From positions 143,477-207,476 of the forward strand of contig NW_008705571.1 of NCBI RefSeq assembly GCF_000186865.1: a stretch of DNA of 64,000 nt, read 5' to 3'. Numbering within the stretch: position 1 is the stretch's first letter; every line of letters starts with the position of its first letter. The position numbers and the translations under genes were made by a program. Of this stretch, positions 1 through 8,469 are shown in pieces. The notes below the pieces were generated by a model. It saw only the letters and a list, made by a program, of their open reading frames with translations, made no database searches and had not been told where the DNA came from. The stretch comes from Aureococcus anophagefferens (taxonomy: Eukaryota; Sar; Pelagophyceae; Pelagomonadales; Pelagomonadaceae).

Positions 1-972
1 GTCGCGGATCGCGGCGTCGCCGTCGGCCGACGCGTCGCGGCGCTCGAGGCGCGCGGCCTCGAGCGCTCGCGCGACGATCGCGTCGTCGTCCTCGTCGTCC
101 TCGTCGTCGAGCCAGGACAGGTCCGGCGCGTCGCGGAAGGCCGGCCCCGACGCGTCGCCGTCCCGGAGCGCCGCGAGGCGCTCGCGGAGGCTCTCGATGG
201 GCGGCGCCGCCCTGCCCTTGGAGGGGTCGAGCGCCGCGAGCCGCCGCTCGAGGTCGCTCGTCTGCAGCGACTCGTAGCGCTGCTCCATGCTCGCCAGGGA
301 CGGCGCCGGCGCGTCGGACGGCTCCGGGTCGGCCTCGTCGAAGGGGGGCGGGGGCGGGGGAAGGGGCTCGACGGCGAGCGCGGCGAACTCCTCCGCCTTG
401 GCCCGGAGGAGGCGGCGCGCGTCCGCGGAGCGCGCCGGGGCCTCCGCGGCCTCCTCGAGCAGCCTCGACGCGTCGCCGTAGCGGCGCCGCGCCGCCGCCG
501 CGTCGCCCGCGTCCTCGGCGCCGCGCGCGGCCGCGAGCGCCTCGAAGGCCGCGTCCTCGGCGGCCTTCGCGGGCGCGCGCGGCGCGGCCGGGGCCGGCGC
601 GCGCGGCGCCTCGGTCGCCGGCGCCTTGGGCGCCTCGGCCGCCGGCGCGACCTCCCGCTTGGGGCGCCGATGCGCCTCGAGCGCCGCGACGAGCGCCTCG
701 GGATACGCGGACTTGACGCGCCACGTCGCCTCCGCGCGCGGGACGACGCGCGCGCGCACCGCCGACTCGTAGGTCGCCAGCGTCGCGATCGACACCGCGA
801 CGACGTCGCCCTGCTGGTCGACGCGGATCAGCACGCCGCGCTGCGCGTCGCCGCGCTTCTGCGGCCGACGCTCCACAACCGGCGCCGCGCCCTCTTTGCC
901 GAGATGCAGTTCGTACGGCACCCACTGGATGCCGCGCCAGCCACCGCTCGTTTCTATTGTTACTTGCAGCAT
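1..972 (-). CDS. Partial protein with Ala-rich linker and helical, acidic C-terminal region
   Basis: The minus-strand frame is open from an ATG at 972-970 to the window edge, giving 324 codons with no stop, so the C-terminus is missing. The first ~100 residues form a compact domain that starts MLQVTIETSGGWRGIQW. An Ala/Pro/Lys linker follows, then a helical stretch that looks like a microtubule-interacting-and-trafficking (MIT) type bundle. Next come Leu/Arg helices (LERRLAALDPS, IESLRERLAALRDG) and an acidic patch (WLDDEDDEDDDAIV). The pairing of such helices recalls abscission-checkpoint regulators of the ANCHR/ZFYVE19 kind, but no zinc finger is visible here. I do not recognise the family with certainty. 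The start is the first ATG of the frame; G/C dominates third positions, as in neighbouring genes. Confidence 0.6.
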   Translation of the reverse strand, partial: MLQVTIETSGGWRGIQWVPYELHLGKEGAAPVVERRPQKRGDAQRGVLIRVDQQGDVVAVSIATLATYESAVRARVVPRAEATWRVKSAYPEALVAALEAHRRPKREVAPAAEAPKAPATEAPRAPAPAAPRAPAKAAEDAAFEALAAARGAEDAGDAAAARRRYGDASRLLEEAAEAPARSADARRLLRAKAEEFAALAVEPLPPPPPPFDEADPEPSDAPAPSLASMEQRYESLQTSDLERRLAALDPSKGRAAPPIESLRERLAALRDGDASGPAFRDAPDLSWLDDEDDEDDDAIVARALEAARLERRDASADGDAAIRD

Positions 973-1080
973 CTCGAAACGCTCGCGCTACGCCGCGTCG
1001 CGCGGCTGCGCGCGGCGGGCGCAGCCACAGGCCCACAGGCCACAGAGGCTGAGGAAACATTAGCCGTAACTTGTTCACAC

Positions 1081-1188
1081 CCAGCGCGGGGGCCGCCGAT
1101 GGGCCATCCATAGCCAGCGCCCAGCGTAAAAGCATAAGGTGGATTTCAACATCCAGCGCGGGGGGCTGCCGATGGGCCATCCATAGCC
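1081..1188. repeat. Short imperfect direct repeat, two copies of ~35 bp
   Basis: A 35-bp segment at 1081-1115 recurs at 1153-1188 with one extra G and one substitution. It lies in the 239-bp divergent spacer between the minus gene ending at 972 and the plus gene starting at 1212, so it could contain promoter elements. No other function is visible. Confidence 0.6.
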
Positions 1189-1211
1189 GCCGCCGCACGT
1201 AGATCTACGAT

Positions 1212-1842
1212 ATGGGCAATCTGATCTCGGGCCCTTGCTGCTTCGAGGATTCGGCCATGCCGGCGCGACCCGATCCGCACGTGCGAAAGCGCACGGAGGC
1301 GTTGATGGTGCGTTGGGGCTTGCCAGACCCTCGAAACTTCGACCAGACCCTCGAGCCTTCCACAGGTCGGCGTCGAATGCGCGCAGCAGTTCAGATTTTC
1401 CAGCGAGAAGGTCCACCTGCGGCTGTCGGAGGACGAGTCGCGGTTTTCGTGGCGCACCGTCGGCGCGAGCTCGATCAAGCACTCCAACGCGTCCACGGCG
1501 TCGATCGCGGTGGAGCCGAAAGGCGAGGCCGGCCTGCGCATCGTATGCCAAAGCGAGTCCTTCGACTTCGTCTTGGCCGACGCGGGCGCGCGAGACGCGT
1601 GGATCACGGCCGCGAACGAGGTGCTCGCGCGACGAAAATGCCTCAACGCGGCGTCGGAGCAGCAGGCCAAAGCCGAGGAGGAACGGCGAACACAACGTAG
1701 GAATGACGACGACCGATGGCAAAAAAAGCACGACGAGCTCGAGATGCGACGAGAAGAGCGCCTGAGCGCGCGAAAGAAGTACGAGGGCGCGGGCTCGGAG
1801 CATACCGAGAGCGCGAAGAAGCGACGACAGGCGCGCATATGA
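1212..1842 (+). CDS. Probable N-myristoylated, PH-like domain protein (two exons)
   Basis: Exons 1212-1307 and 1366-1842 give 190 aa. The protein starts MGNLISGPCC: Gly2 fits N-myristoylation and Cys9/Cys10 fit palmitoylation, so membrane anchoring is likely. The next ~100 residues read as a PH-like fold (KVHLRLSEDESRFSW, then FDFVLADAGARDAWITAAN as the closing helix). A charged coiled coil rich in Lys, Arg and Glu ends the chain. The 58-nt intron is inferred: a GTGCGT donor after codon 32, a CCTTCCACAG acceptor, and phase 0 on both sides. Without it the PH-like frame has no start and meets TGA at 1303. This intron is not an introner, as it has no terminal repeats. Lipid binding is inferred from the fold only. 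Confidence 0.65.
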
Positions 1843-1980
1843 GTAGGAGCCATCGTCGCGGGACATTTCGTGGGGGGGCGAAGCTCTTTTCCGAGAGCGG
1901 CGTCCGCCGGCGCGCCGCGGCCCGGACGGCGCGCCGCCGCGCCGCGGGCAGCCTCGGTGCTGCCCATCACGATGTGAGAC

Positions 1981-3893
1981 ATGCTGCGCATCGTCGTGTG
2001 TGTGTGCTTCGCGGCCGCGCTGGCGCGCCCGGAGCACGACCATGCGCGCCAGGAGCACGACCGTGCGCGCCAGCGGCACGACCACCGGCACGACCGCCGG
2101 CACGAGCTGCTGCCGGCGCGCTCGCGCGACGGCGTCGGCATGGCGCGCGGCTTGATCGGGCCCTGCGGCGCGGTGCGCGTGGCCTCGGCGGGCGAACAGG
2201 TCGCCGTGGAGGCGGCGGCGACACCAATAACACTCTCGAGCGCCGCGGCGCGGGACAACGGCCGCTGGCCGAGGTCGGCCGGGCCGCTGCCGCCGCGGCT
2301 CGTCGGTCCCGTCGACGCGCTCACCGTCTACTCGCCGCTCCTCGAGCTCGCGCCGTCGAGCCTGTTCCACGGCCTGCGGTCCGCCGTGCACGGGCCGCGC
2401 GCCAACGCGTCGCGCGTGCTGCTGCTCCTGCAGGACAACCCGAACAAGCGGCCGTGGGCCGACGAGGAGCTCCGCGGCGAGCGGATCCAGGTCGACGCGG
2501 GCTTCGCGCGGCAGATCGGCATCGGCAACGCGCTCGACGCCTACTCGAGCGCGTTCCTGGAGGCCGCCGCCCTGGACCGGCGCCTCATCGTCCAGGGCCG
2601 CATCTACGAGCGGCTCTGCGCGCTCGTGACCTGCGGCCTCGCCGCGGCCGCGCCGCCGGGGCCGGCGGACGACGTCGAGGACCGGAACAACTGCTGCTTC
2701 AAGTGGCACGGCGGCCGCCGCGTCGAGGACGACCTGCGGCCGGCGCTGGCGCGCGTCCTCGCGGCCCTGGGCTGCGCGATCGACGGCGCCTCGAGGAGGA
2801 GCCGCGACGACGCCGCGGGCGAGGCGCTCACGTGCGCGCGGTCCCGCGTCCCGCGACGCGCGGCGACCGGGGACGCCGGCGCGCCGCAGGCGCGATCGCG
2901 CGTCCTCCGGGACCTGCTGCCCCTCGACGGCCGCGGCGCCGTCCTCGACGCGGGCGCGGCGGCCCTCCGCGGCCGCTACGACGGCGACGGCGCGCGGTTC
3001 GCGCGCGCGCTCCTCGAGCCGCCGCGCGCGCCGCTCTTCGACGCGGCCGTGCACCTCCGGACCATCGCGTGCCCGGCGGCGTCCCGCGGCCGCGGCGCCG
3101 TCCGCGCGCGCGCGCGCGACCGGGGAGGCGGCGCGCCCGCCAGGTTCCTGGAGAAGCGCGGCAAGGCGCTCCGCGACGGCGACGGCGACTACCAGGCGGC
3201 CCGGTGGGCGTCGACGCGGGAGGCGGGCGGCGTCGTCGCGTGCCTCGTGCGCCAGCTCCGCGCGCTCGCCGTCGGCTGCGACCGCGCGGCGGCGGTCTTC
3301 GTCTCCGCGGACAACGAGCGCGCGAAGCGCGCGCTCGTCGCGGGGCTGCGCGCGGCCTTCGAGCGCGAGCCGACGCCGCACGAGGTCCGCGTCGAGGCGT
3401 TCGTCGACCTCCCGCCGGTCATGTACAAAGCCACAAAAGGGTGATTCAACGTCGCTTCAACGTGAGTGTTCCGCGCGCGCGCGTTCCGGAAAAAGCATCC
3501 ACGCTTCGAGACCGTTCCGAGAGATGATCGTTCGTCCAAAAATCAGCCGAAACGAGTGGAAAACGGCCGAGATAGGAGCCTTTGAAGTTGGGAATTTCGC
3601 ACCCTTTTGTGGCCCAGGTCATGTACCGCCACTGGATCGCGCGCGGCCCGCGGCTCCCCGAGGACTTCTGGTGGCGGCTCCTCGGCGCGACCGCGGACTG
3701 GATCTTCATGGCGCGCGCGGCGCGCGTCTACAACATCAAGGGCACCGGCGCGCGCTCGGACCAGACGCCGTCCTCGTTCTCGCGGACCGCGGGCCTCCGC
3801 GGCAACGCCTCGCTCTTCTCCCTCTTCCGCGAGGCCGCGGGCGACGGCGCGCTGCCGACGGCCTGCCAGTGGACGCGGCGGGACTTCTACTAA
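1981..3893 (+). CDS. Secreted or Golgi fucosyltransferase-like glycosyltransferase, split by an introner
   Basis: Exons 1981-3417 and 3618-3893 give 570 aa. A signal peptide (MLRIVVCVCFAAALA) is followed by a His/Arg/Asp-rich stretch. Around residues 177-205, GIGNALDAYSSAFLEAAAL matches the 'GxGNrlxxlxSAFxxA' start of fucosyltransferase-type GT-B enzymes. VFVSADNERAKRAL near residue 440 fits their 'vYvaSDd' strand. The second exon contains the C-terminal SSFSRTAGLRG, which fits the conserved Ser-Ser-Phe-Ser segment. The frame is broken by the subfamily A introner; without splicing it stops at TGA 11 codons past the junction. Removing 3418-3617 restores LPP|VMYRHW. Donor and acceptor substrates are not readable from sequence. 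The match is to the superfamily, not a named enzyme. Confidence 0.65.
3426..3617 (+). mobile_element. Introner A1 (192 bp) inside the fucosyltransferase-like gene
   Basis: The 8-bp target duplication GTCATGTA lies at 3418-3425 and 3618-3625. The terminal inverted repeats are CAAAGCCACAAAAGGGTG on the left and, reverse-complemented, CTGGGCCACAAAAGGGTG on the right. The intron 3418-3617 is 200 nt: a GT donor from the duplication and a CAG acceptor from the element end, phase 0. Orientation is sense to the host gene. The left end has drifted from CTGGGC; the acceptor end is intact. Confidence 0.92.
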
Positions 3894-3907
3894 CACGAGA
3901 GCCAGGT

Positions 3908-4149
3908 CGGCGACGTCTCTTTCGGCTTCAGCCTCGCATCAACTTGCTCGTGTTGAGTCTTGAGCGCTGGCCCGGAGCACGGGCTGGCTCACGCCTCCGC
4001 GGATCGGGCAATGTTCGCGCGCCGGACGCGGCGACGTCTCTTTCGGCTTCAGCCTCGCATCAACTTGCTCGTGTTGAGTCTTGAGCGCTGGCCCGGAGCA
4101 CGGGCTGGCTCACGCCTCCGCGGATCGGGCAATGTTCGCGCGCCGGACG
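3908..4149 (+). repeat. Exact tandem duplication, 2 x 121 bp
   Basis: Positions 3908-4028 and 4029-4149 are identical, so the duplication is recent. The unit contains the start codon region of the downstream gene: each copy carries GGGCAATGTTCGCGCGC. That gives two potential starts, at 4011 and 4132, of which only 4132 is in frame with the coding body. Confidence 0.93.
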
Positions 4150-5169
4150 GCGGCCGCCGTCGTCGCCGCCGTCGTCTCCGGCTTCGTCGAGGCGCCGCGA
4201 CCGACGCGTCGAGCGCGCGGCCCGCGCGCCAACGACAGCGGCCCGGAGGAGACGACGCCGGACGTCTTCGACTGGCTCAAGGCGCGGCGCGACTTCTTCG
4301 AGCCGGCGTGGCCGTGGCTGACGGCGCGCCGCGAGTGGAGCGAGGTCGTCAAGGCCGGCCGCCGCGCGGAGCAGGCGCGCCTCGCGCGCGGGAAGGAGAT
4401 CATCGAGCGCGAGATCGAAAAGTTATCGTCGGCCGACCGGGCGGCGCGGCGGTTCGTCGAGGACGAGTGGGCGCGCGAGGCCGCGGCGCGCGAGTCGGCG
4501 CGGCAGTTCGTCGAGGACGAGTGGCAGCGCGAGGCGCGCCTGCGCGCGGGCGCGCAGCTCTTCCTCGAGGACGAGCGGCGGCGCGCGCGCGAGTCGGCCG
4601 CCCGGTTCCTCGAGGACGAGTGGCGGCGGGAGAACGGCCTGCGGGAGGGCGCGCAGCTCTTCCTCAACGACGAGTGGGACCGCGAGGAGGCGGCGCGCCT
4701 CGAGGCGCGCGCCTTCGTCGCGGACGAGTTCGAGCGCCTCGCCGACGCGGACGAGGCGCTCGCGGCGCGGATCCGCGGCGCGCCCGAGATCACGGTCTGC
4801 GCGGCGCCCGTCGCCTGCGGCCGGGCGGACGGGCGGCGCGTCTACGAGCGGCTCAGGGACCTGAGCGCGCGGGAGGTCGACTACGGGCGGCCGCCGCCGC
4901 TCGTGCGGTGCGCGACCAAGTGCTCGTCGAACTGCAAGGCCGGCCGCGTCGCCGTCACGCTCGGCCTCCCGCGCAACGAGGTGCTCCACTGCACGCCCGC
5001 GGGGCCCGGCTGCGAGGACGCGCTCGGCTACTGCGACCCGGACGAGTACGAGGCGCTCATCGACGCGAACGTCGACGAGCAGCTCGGCGAGATCCTCGAG
5101 CGGACGCGGCGGCGACCGCCCCTGTTCCGCGTCAAGCCCAAGCCGGGGCCGCGGCGCCCCGTAACCTAG
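4132..5169 (+). CDS. Secreted or plastid-targeted protein with helical repeats and Cys-containing C-terminal domain
   Basis: This 345-aa protein begins with a hydrophobic leader (MFARRTAAAVVAAVVSGFVEA). Residues ~95-230 carry six degenerate Arg/Glu-rich units with the core (F/L)(V/L)EDEW(R)RE, predicted as one long charged helix. The C-terminal ~110 residues contain spaced cysteines (VCAAPVACG, RCATKCSSNCKAG, HCTPAGPGC, GYCDPDEY). This C-terminal layout resembles thioredoxin-like [2Fe-2S] ferredoxins, where 'CxxxxC...Cx3-4C' ligands follow a 'GxxxxxxLRDL' helix. That assignment is tentative. The ATG at 4132 was chosen because it opens the signal-like leader; the same frame is open upstream only with non-ATG codons. 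The duplication covering its 5' end may have altered its promoter. Confidence 0.6.
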   Translation: MFARRTAAAVVAAVVSGFVEAPRPTRRARGPRANDSGPEETTPDVFDWLKARRDFFEPAWPWLTARREWSEVVKAGRRAEQARLARGKEIIEREIEKLSSADRAARRFVEDEWAREAAARESARQFVEDEWQREARLRAGAQLFLEDERRRARESAARFLEDEWRRENGLREGAQLFLNDEWDREEAARLEARAFVADEFERLADADEALAARIRGAPEITVCAAPVACGRADGRRVYERLRDLSAREVDYGRPPPLVRCATKCSSNCKAGRVAVTLGLPRNEVLHCTPAGPGCEDALGYCDPDEYEALIDANVDEQLGEILERTRRRPPLFRVKPKPGPRRPVT

Positions 5170-5929
5170 CGTACTATGCCGGCGCGATCGCGGGCTCCCG
5201 GGCGCGGACGGGTCCCGAAACCCGGGCCCGACGGATCCAGAGCCACAACCTCCCGCGTCCTCGGGCGTCGACCGGCCCGGAGCGGCAACCCCTCGGGATG
5301 GCAGCGTGTCGCGCACGGATCTCGAGAGCCCAGTGCCGCTCCAGCCTCAGGCTGCGAGAGGTAGGGTGCCTCGTAGTCGGCGGCCTTGCGCCGCCGGCAA
5401 GCTCGGTTCGCCGAGGTATCCCGCGACCTCCCCTGGATTATTACCGTGATGCGTCTCTAAACGTAGGAGGAACCGCAGGCGGACAGCGGGCGCCGAGGGG
5501 TGTGGCGCGCGGGGCAGTTCAGGCGACGATGATGCGGCGCCGGATACCCCTAGATTGCACGTTCATTGCACTATCTTTCGAGGTCGAAGTTTGAGCTCAA
5601 CGCACGCAATCGTCTCCTTCCGCGTCCAAATATCCCCCGATTGGCTCCCGCGAGCACGCCCCTTCCCCCTCGCCGCGAGAGCCACATACTTGGTAAAAAA
5701 ATCGTTCAAAAACGACGAGTGAAAACGTGGAAACGAAAACTGGATCGAGTTCGTCGTTTCGATCTTTCACGCCCGCCCCGTGTCGACCCCCCCCTCACCC
5801 ACCACCCTCCCCCGCCCCCCACCAACACACGGCCTCCCACCTCATGGCCCGCCAACGTCGTGGTCCCTGAGCGCGACGTTGACGACGTCGAGTCGTTGAC
5901 CTCGGGTATCCAAGCGCCGAAGCGCGACC
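5170..5929. other. Intergenic stretch with no convincing gene
   Basis: Short open frames exist here, but they lack domains and start signals. From about 5640 to 5840 the base composition changes: AT-rich patches around 5695-5765 are followed by a pyrimidine (C)-rich tract at 5772-5850. The region is read as spacer leading into the minisatellite. Confidence 0.5.
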
Positions 5930-6901
5930 GGGACCCGCTCCGCTACGTCTTCGAGTCCTCGGTGCACGCCAAGCGCATGCAAGCCCGGCCTCCCACCTCG
6001 CGGCCCGCCGGCGGCGTGGTCCGCGGCGGGCACCTCGACGACGGCGAAGAGCGACTCGCTCTCGCGCGGCGCGGCCGGCGGCCGGCGCGCCGGGACCCGC
6101 TCCGCTACGTCTTCGAGTCCTCGGTGCACGCCAAGCGCATGCAAGCCCGGCCTCCCACCTCGTGGCCCGCCGGCGGCGTGGTCCGCGGCGGGCACCTCGA
6201 CGACGGCGAAGAGCGACTCGCTCTCGCGCGGCGCGGCCGGCGGCCGGCGCGCCGGGACCCGCTCCGCTACGTCTTCGAGTCCTCGGTGCACGCCAAGCGC
6301 ATGCAAGCCCGGCCTCCCACCTCGCGGCCCGCCGGCGGCGTGGTCCGCGGCGGGCACCTCGACGACGGCGAAGAGCGACTCGCTCTCGCGCGGCGCGGCC
6401 GGCGGCCGGCGCGCCGGGACCCGCTCCGCTACGTCTTCGAGTCCTCGGTGCACGCCAAGCGCATGCGAGCCCGGTCTCCCACCTCGCGGCCCGCCGGCGG
6501 CGTGGTCCGCGGCGGGCACCTCGACGACGGCGAAGAGCGACTCGCTCTTGCGCGGCGCGGCCGGCGGCCGGCGCGCCGGGACCCGCTCCGCTACGTCTTC
6601 GAGTCCTCGGTGCACTTCAAGCGCATGCGAGCCCGGCCTCCCACCTCGTGGCCCGCCGGCGGCGTGGTCCGCGGCGTGCACCTCGACGACGGCGAAGAGC
6701 GACTCGCTCTTGCGCGGCGCGGCCGGCGGCCGGCGCGCCGGGACCCGCTGCGCTACGTCTTCGAGTCCTCGGTGCACGCCAAGCGCATGCGAGCCCGGCC
6801 TCCCACCTCGCGGCCCGCCGGCGGCGTGGTCCGCGGCGGGCACCTCGACGACGGCGAAGAGCGACTCGCTCTTGCGCGGCGCGGCCGGCGGCCGGCCTCC
6901 C
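5930..6901. repeat. Minisatellite, 6 x 162 bp
   Basis: Near-identical units start at 5930, 6092, 6254, 6416, 6578 and 6740, all with an exact 162-bp period. Variation is limited to a few substitutions, for example CAAG/CGAG in AAGCGCATG(C/G)(A)AG and one GCC to TTC. Because 162 is a multiple of three, several frames stay open on both strands, including one in frame with the downstream sulfotransferase (54 residues per unit, Arg-rich). The repeat ends ~110 bp before that gene's ATG. It is either 5' flanking DNA or a poorly credible N-terminal extension. Confidence 0.92.
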
Positions 6902-7014
6902 GGCCGTCGGCGGACGTGCCTGAATGGTCTTCAACCCCTGATTCGCGCGCCTCGTCCGTCGATCGTCGCCGCGGAACCGCGTCGATTCCCCCGCAGGCAC
7001 CCGCAATCTCGACC

Positions 7015-8469
7015 ATGCACGTCATCATCCGCGCGACCGTACTTTCCTGCGCCTTCACCTTCGCCACGGCGGCGGGGGGCGTCAAGCTGGACAAGAAGCC
7101 GACCGCGGAGCCCGCGGCAAGCAAGGCCGGCCTGGTCGAGGAATCGGCATTGGTCAAGGAGCTGCCGCCGATGGTCTCGTCGGTTGTTCACGCTTTCGTC
7201 GCGACCGAGCTGTCCAAGCTCGAGCGCGAGTCCTCCAAGCTCGACGGCATCGTCGCGGGCAAGCACTCCAAGCTCGACGGCATCGTCGCGGGCGAGCACT
7301 CCAAGCCCGACGGCATCGTCGCGGGCAAGCACTCCAAGCTCGACGGCAACGTCGCCGAGCGGTCCGCGTTCGACGGCAACGTCGTCGCCGAGCGGTCCAA
7401 GCTCGACGGCATCGTCGCGGGCGAGCACTCCAAGCCCGACGGCAAGCACGTCGCGGGCGAGCACTCCAACCGCACGTCGGCCCTGTTTTTCGCGCACATT
7501 CCGAAAACGGCGGGCACGTCCGCGACGCGGTGGCTCCAAGACGCTGCTCGTCGAGCCTCGATGATGTTTGGGCACGGCGAGGTCTGTCTTCGGCCGTTTC
7601 GGTCCGTCGACGCTCTCGCCGAGACGCGGCGAACGTGGTCGTCCGCGCGCCTCGCGCCGACCCTCGAGGGCCTCCTTCGCCCCCGGCGCGGCATCGAGTC
7701 GCTCCTCGCGGCGACGATGGTCCGGTCGCCGCGGTCCCACGTCGTGTCCATGTACATGGAATGCTGCTGCTCGGACTGGGGCCGCAGGGTCGCGCCGAGA
7801 GTCCCGACGCGACCGGGGAATTGGACGGCGGGCTTTCGCGCGTGGCTCGACCATTTTGACCCCGGGACCTGGTCGCAGGGCGACTACCACTGCTACAACC
7901 CGCACAACATGCTCGCCCGCGCGCTGACCTGCGACGATCCGAGGCTCGCGACGGATTCGCGCTGCGCTTCGTGCTGCGCCGACGCCGGCGACCGGCGCGC
8001 GACGTGCTCGCATCACGCCGCCGATCGCGACGCGCTCATCCCCGACGCGACGGCCGCGGTCCGCGCGGTCCGGTTCGATCTGGGCTTCATTGGCGTCACC
8101 GAGCTCTTCACCGAGAGCCTCTGTCTTCTCGGATTCCTGCTCGACGGCGCGCTCCCGGGGAAAAGCTGCGTCGACGGCGGCGACTCCCCGATCGTCCCGC
8201 CCGACGACCGCGGCTTCGAGTTGCACCACGAGGCTCACGGCGTCCCGCCGCACGACGTCCGGGCCGTGCCCCGCGCCACCCTCGACGTCGTCGACGCCTA
8301 CACGGCGGTCGACCGCGAGGTATACCGCGCCGCGTTCACGCGTCTCGTCGCGGACCTGCGGGCCCTTGAGCGCCGCGCCGGCGTGCGTGTCTTGTCGCCG
8401 GAGCGCCTCGCCGACGCCAAGGCCGCCGTCGGCTACGTTTGGGCCGTGGACGGGTTTGAGCAGGGTTAG
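7015..8469 (+). CDS. Secreted or Golgi sulfotransferase with N-terminal repeat spacer
   Basis: This 484-aa protein has a signal peptide (MHVIIRATVLSCAFTFATAAG). Residues ~70-155 are seven ~11-residue repeats (SKLDGIVAGKH and variants) that form a stalk. The catalytic domain starts ALFFAHIPKTAGTSATRW, the PAPS-binding 5'-phosphosulfate loop. TMVRSPRSHVVSMYME fits the 3'-phosphate-binding strand and helix. Many cysteines (CCCSDW, CASCCADAGD, TCSHH) suggest disulfides in the secretory lumen. These enzymes transfer sulfate from PAPS to glycans or proteins; the acceptor is unknown. The start at 7015 is preferred because it opens the signal peptide, although the frame is open upstream through the minisatellite as far as 5566. 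Confidence 0.8.
   Translation: MHVIIRATVLSCAFTFATAAGGVKLDKKPTAEPAASKAGLVEESALVKELPPMVSSVVHAFVATELSKLERESSKLDGIVAGKHSKLDGIVAGEHSKPDGIVAGKHSKLDGNVAERSAFDGNVVAERSKLDGIVAGEHSKPDGKHVAGEHSNRTSALFFAHIPKTAGTSATRWLQDAARRASMMFGHGEVCLRPFRSVDALAETRRTWSSARLAPTLEGLLRPRRGIESLLAATMVRSPRSHVVSMYMECCCSDWGRRVAPRVPTRPGNWTAGFRAWLDHFDPGTWSQGDYHCYNPHNMLARALTCDDPRLATDSRCASCCADAGDRRATCSHHAADRDALIPDATAAVRAVRFDLGFIGVTELFTESLCLLGFLLDGALPGKSCVDGGDSPIVPPDDRGFELHHEAHGVPPHDVRAVPRATLDVVDAYTAVDREVYRAAFTRLVADLRALERRAGVRVLSPERLADAKAAVGYVWAVDGFEQG
7234..7470 (+). repeat. In-frame ~33-bp coding repeats in the sulfotransferase stalk
   Basis: Seven units of about 30-36 bp encode SKLDGIVAGKH-like peptides with alternation of Leu/Pro and Lys/Glu. 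Unit length varies in multiples of three, so copy-number change keeps the frame. Confidence 0.85.

Noticed and set aside
1075..3381. Minus-strand open frame of 768 codons
   Set aside because: Arg/Ala-rich shadow of the fucosyltransferase-like gene; the opposite strand has a signal peptide and conserved motifs and continues across an introner.
3448..3460. GTGAGT as the real 5' splice site of introner introns
   Set aside because: In A1 and A3 an in-frame TGA lies before it, and using it would not restore the frame; the duplication-derived GT/GC restores the protein in all ten cases.
5842..6843. Minus-strand frame through the 162-bp repeats
   Set aside because: It is open only because the repeat period is a multiple of three; no leader, domain or unique sequence supports it.
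5930..6901. CRISPR array
   Set aside because: Units are uniform 162-bp tandem repeats without short repeats alternating with unique spacers, and the DNA is eukaryotic.
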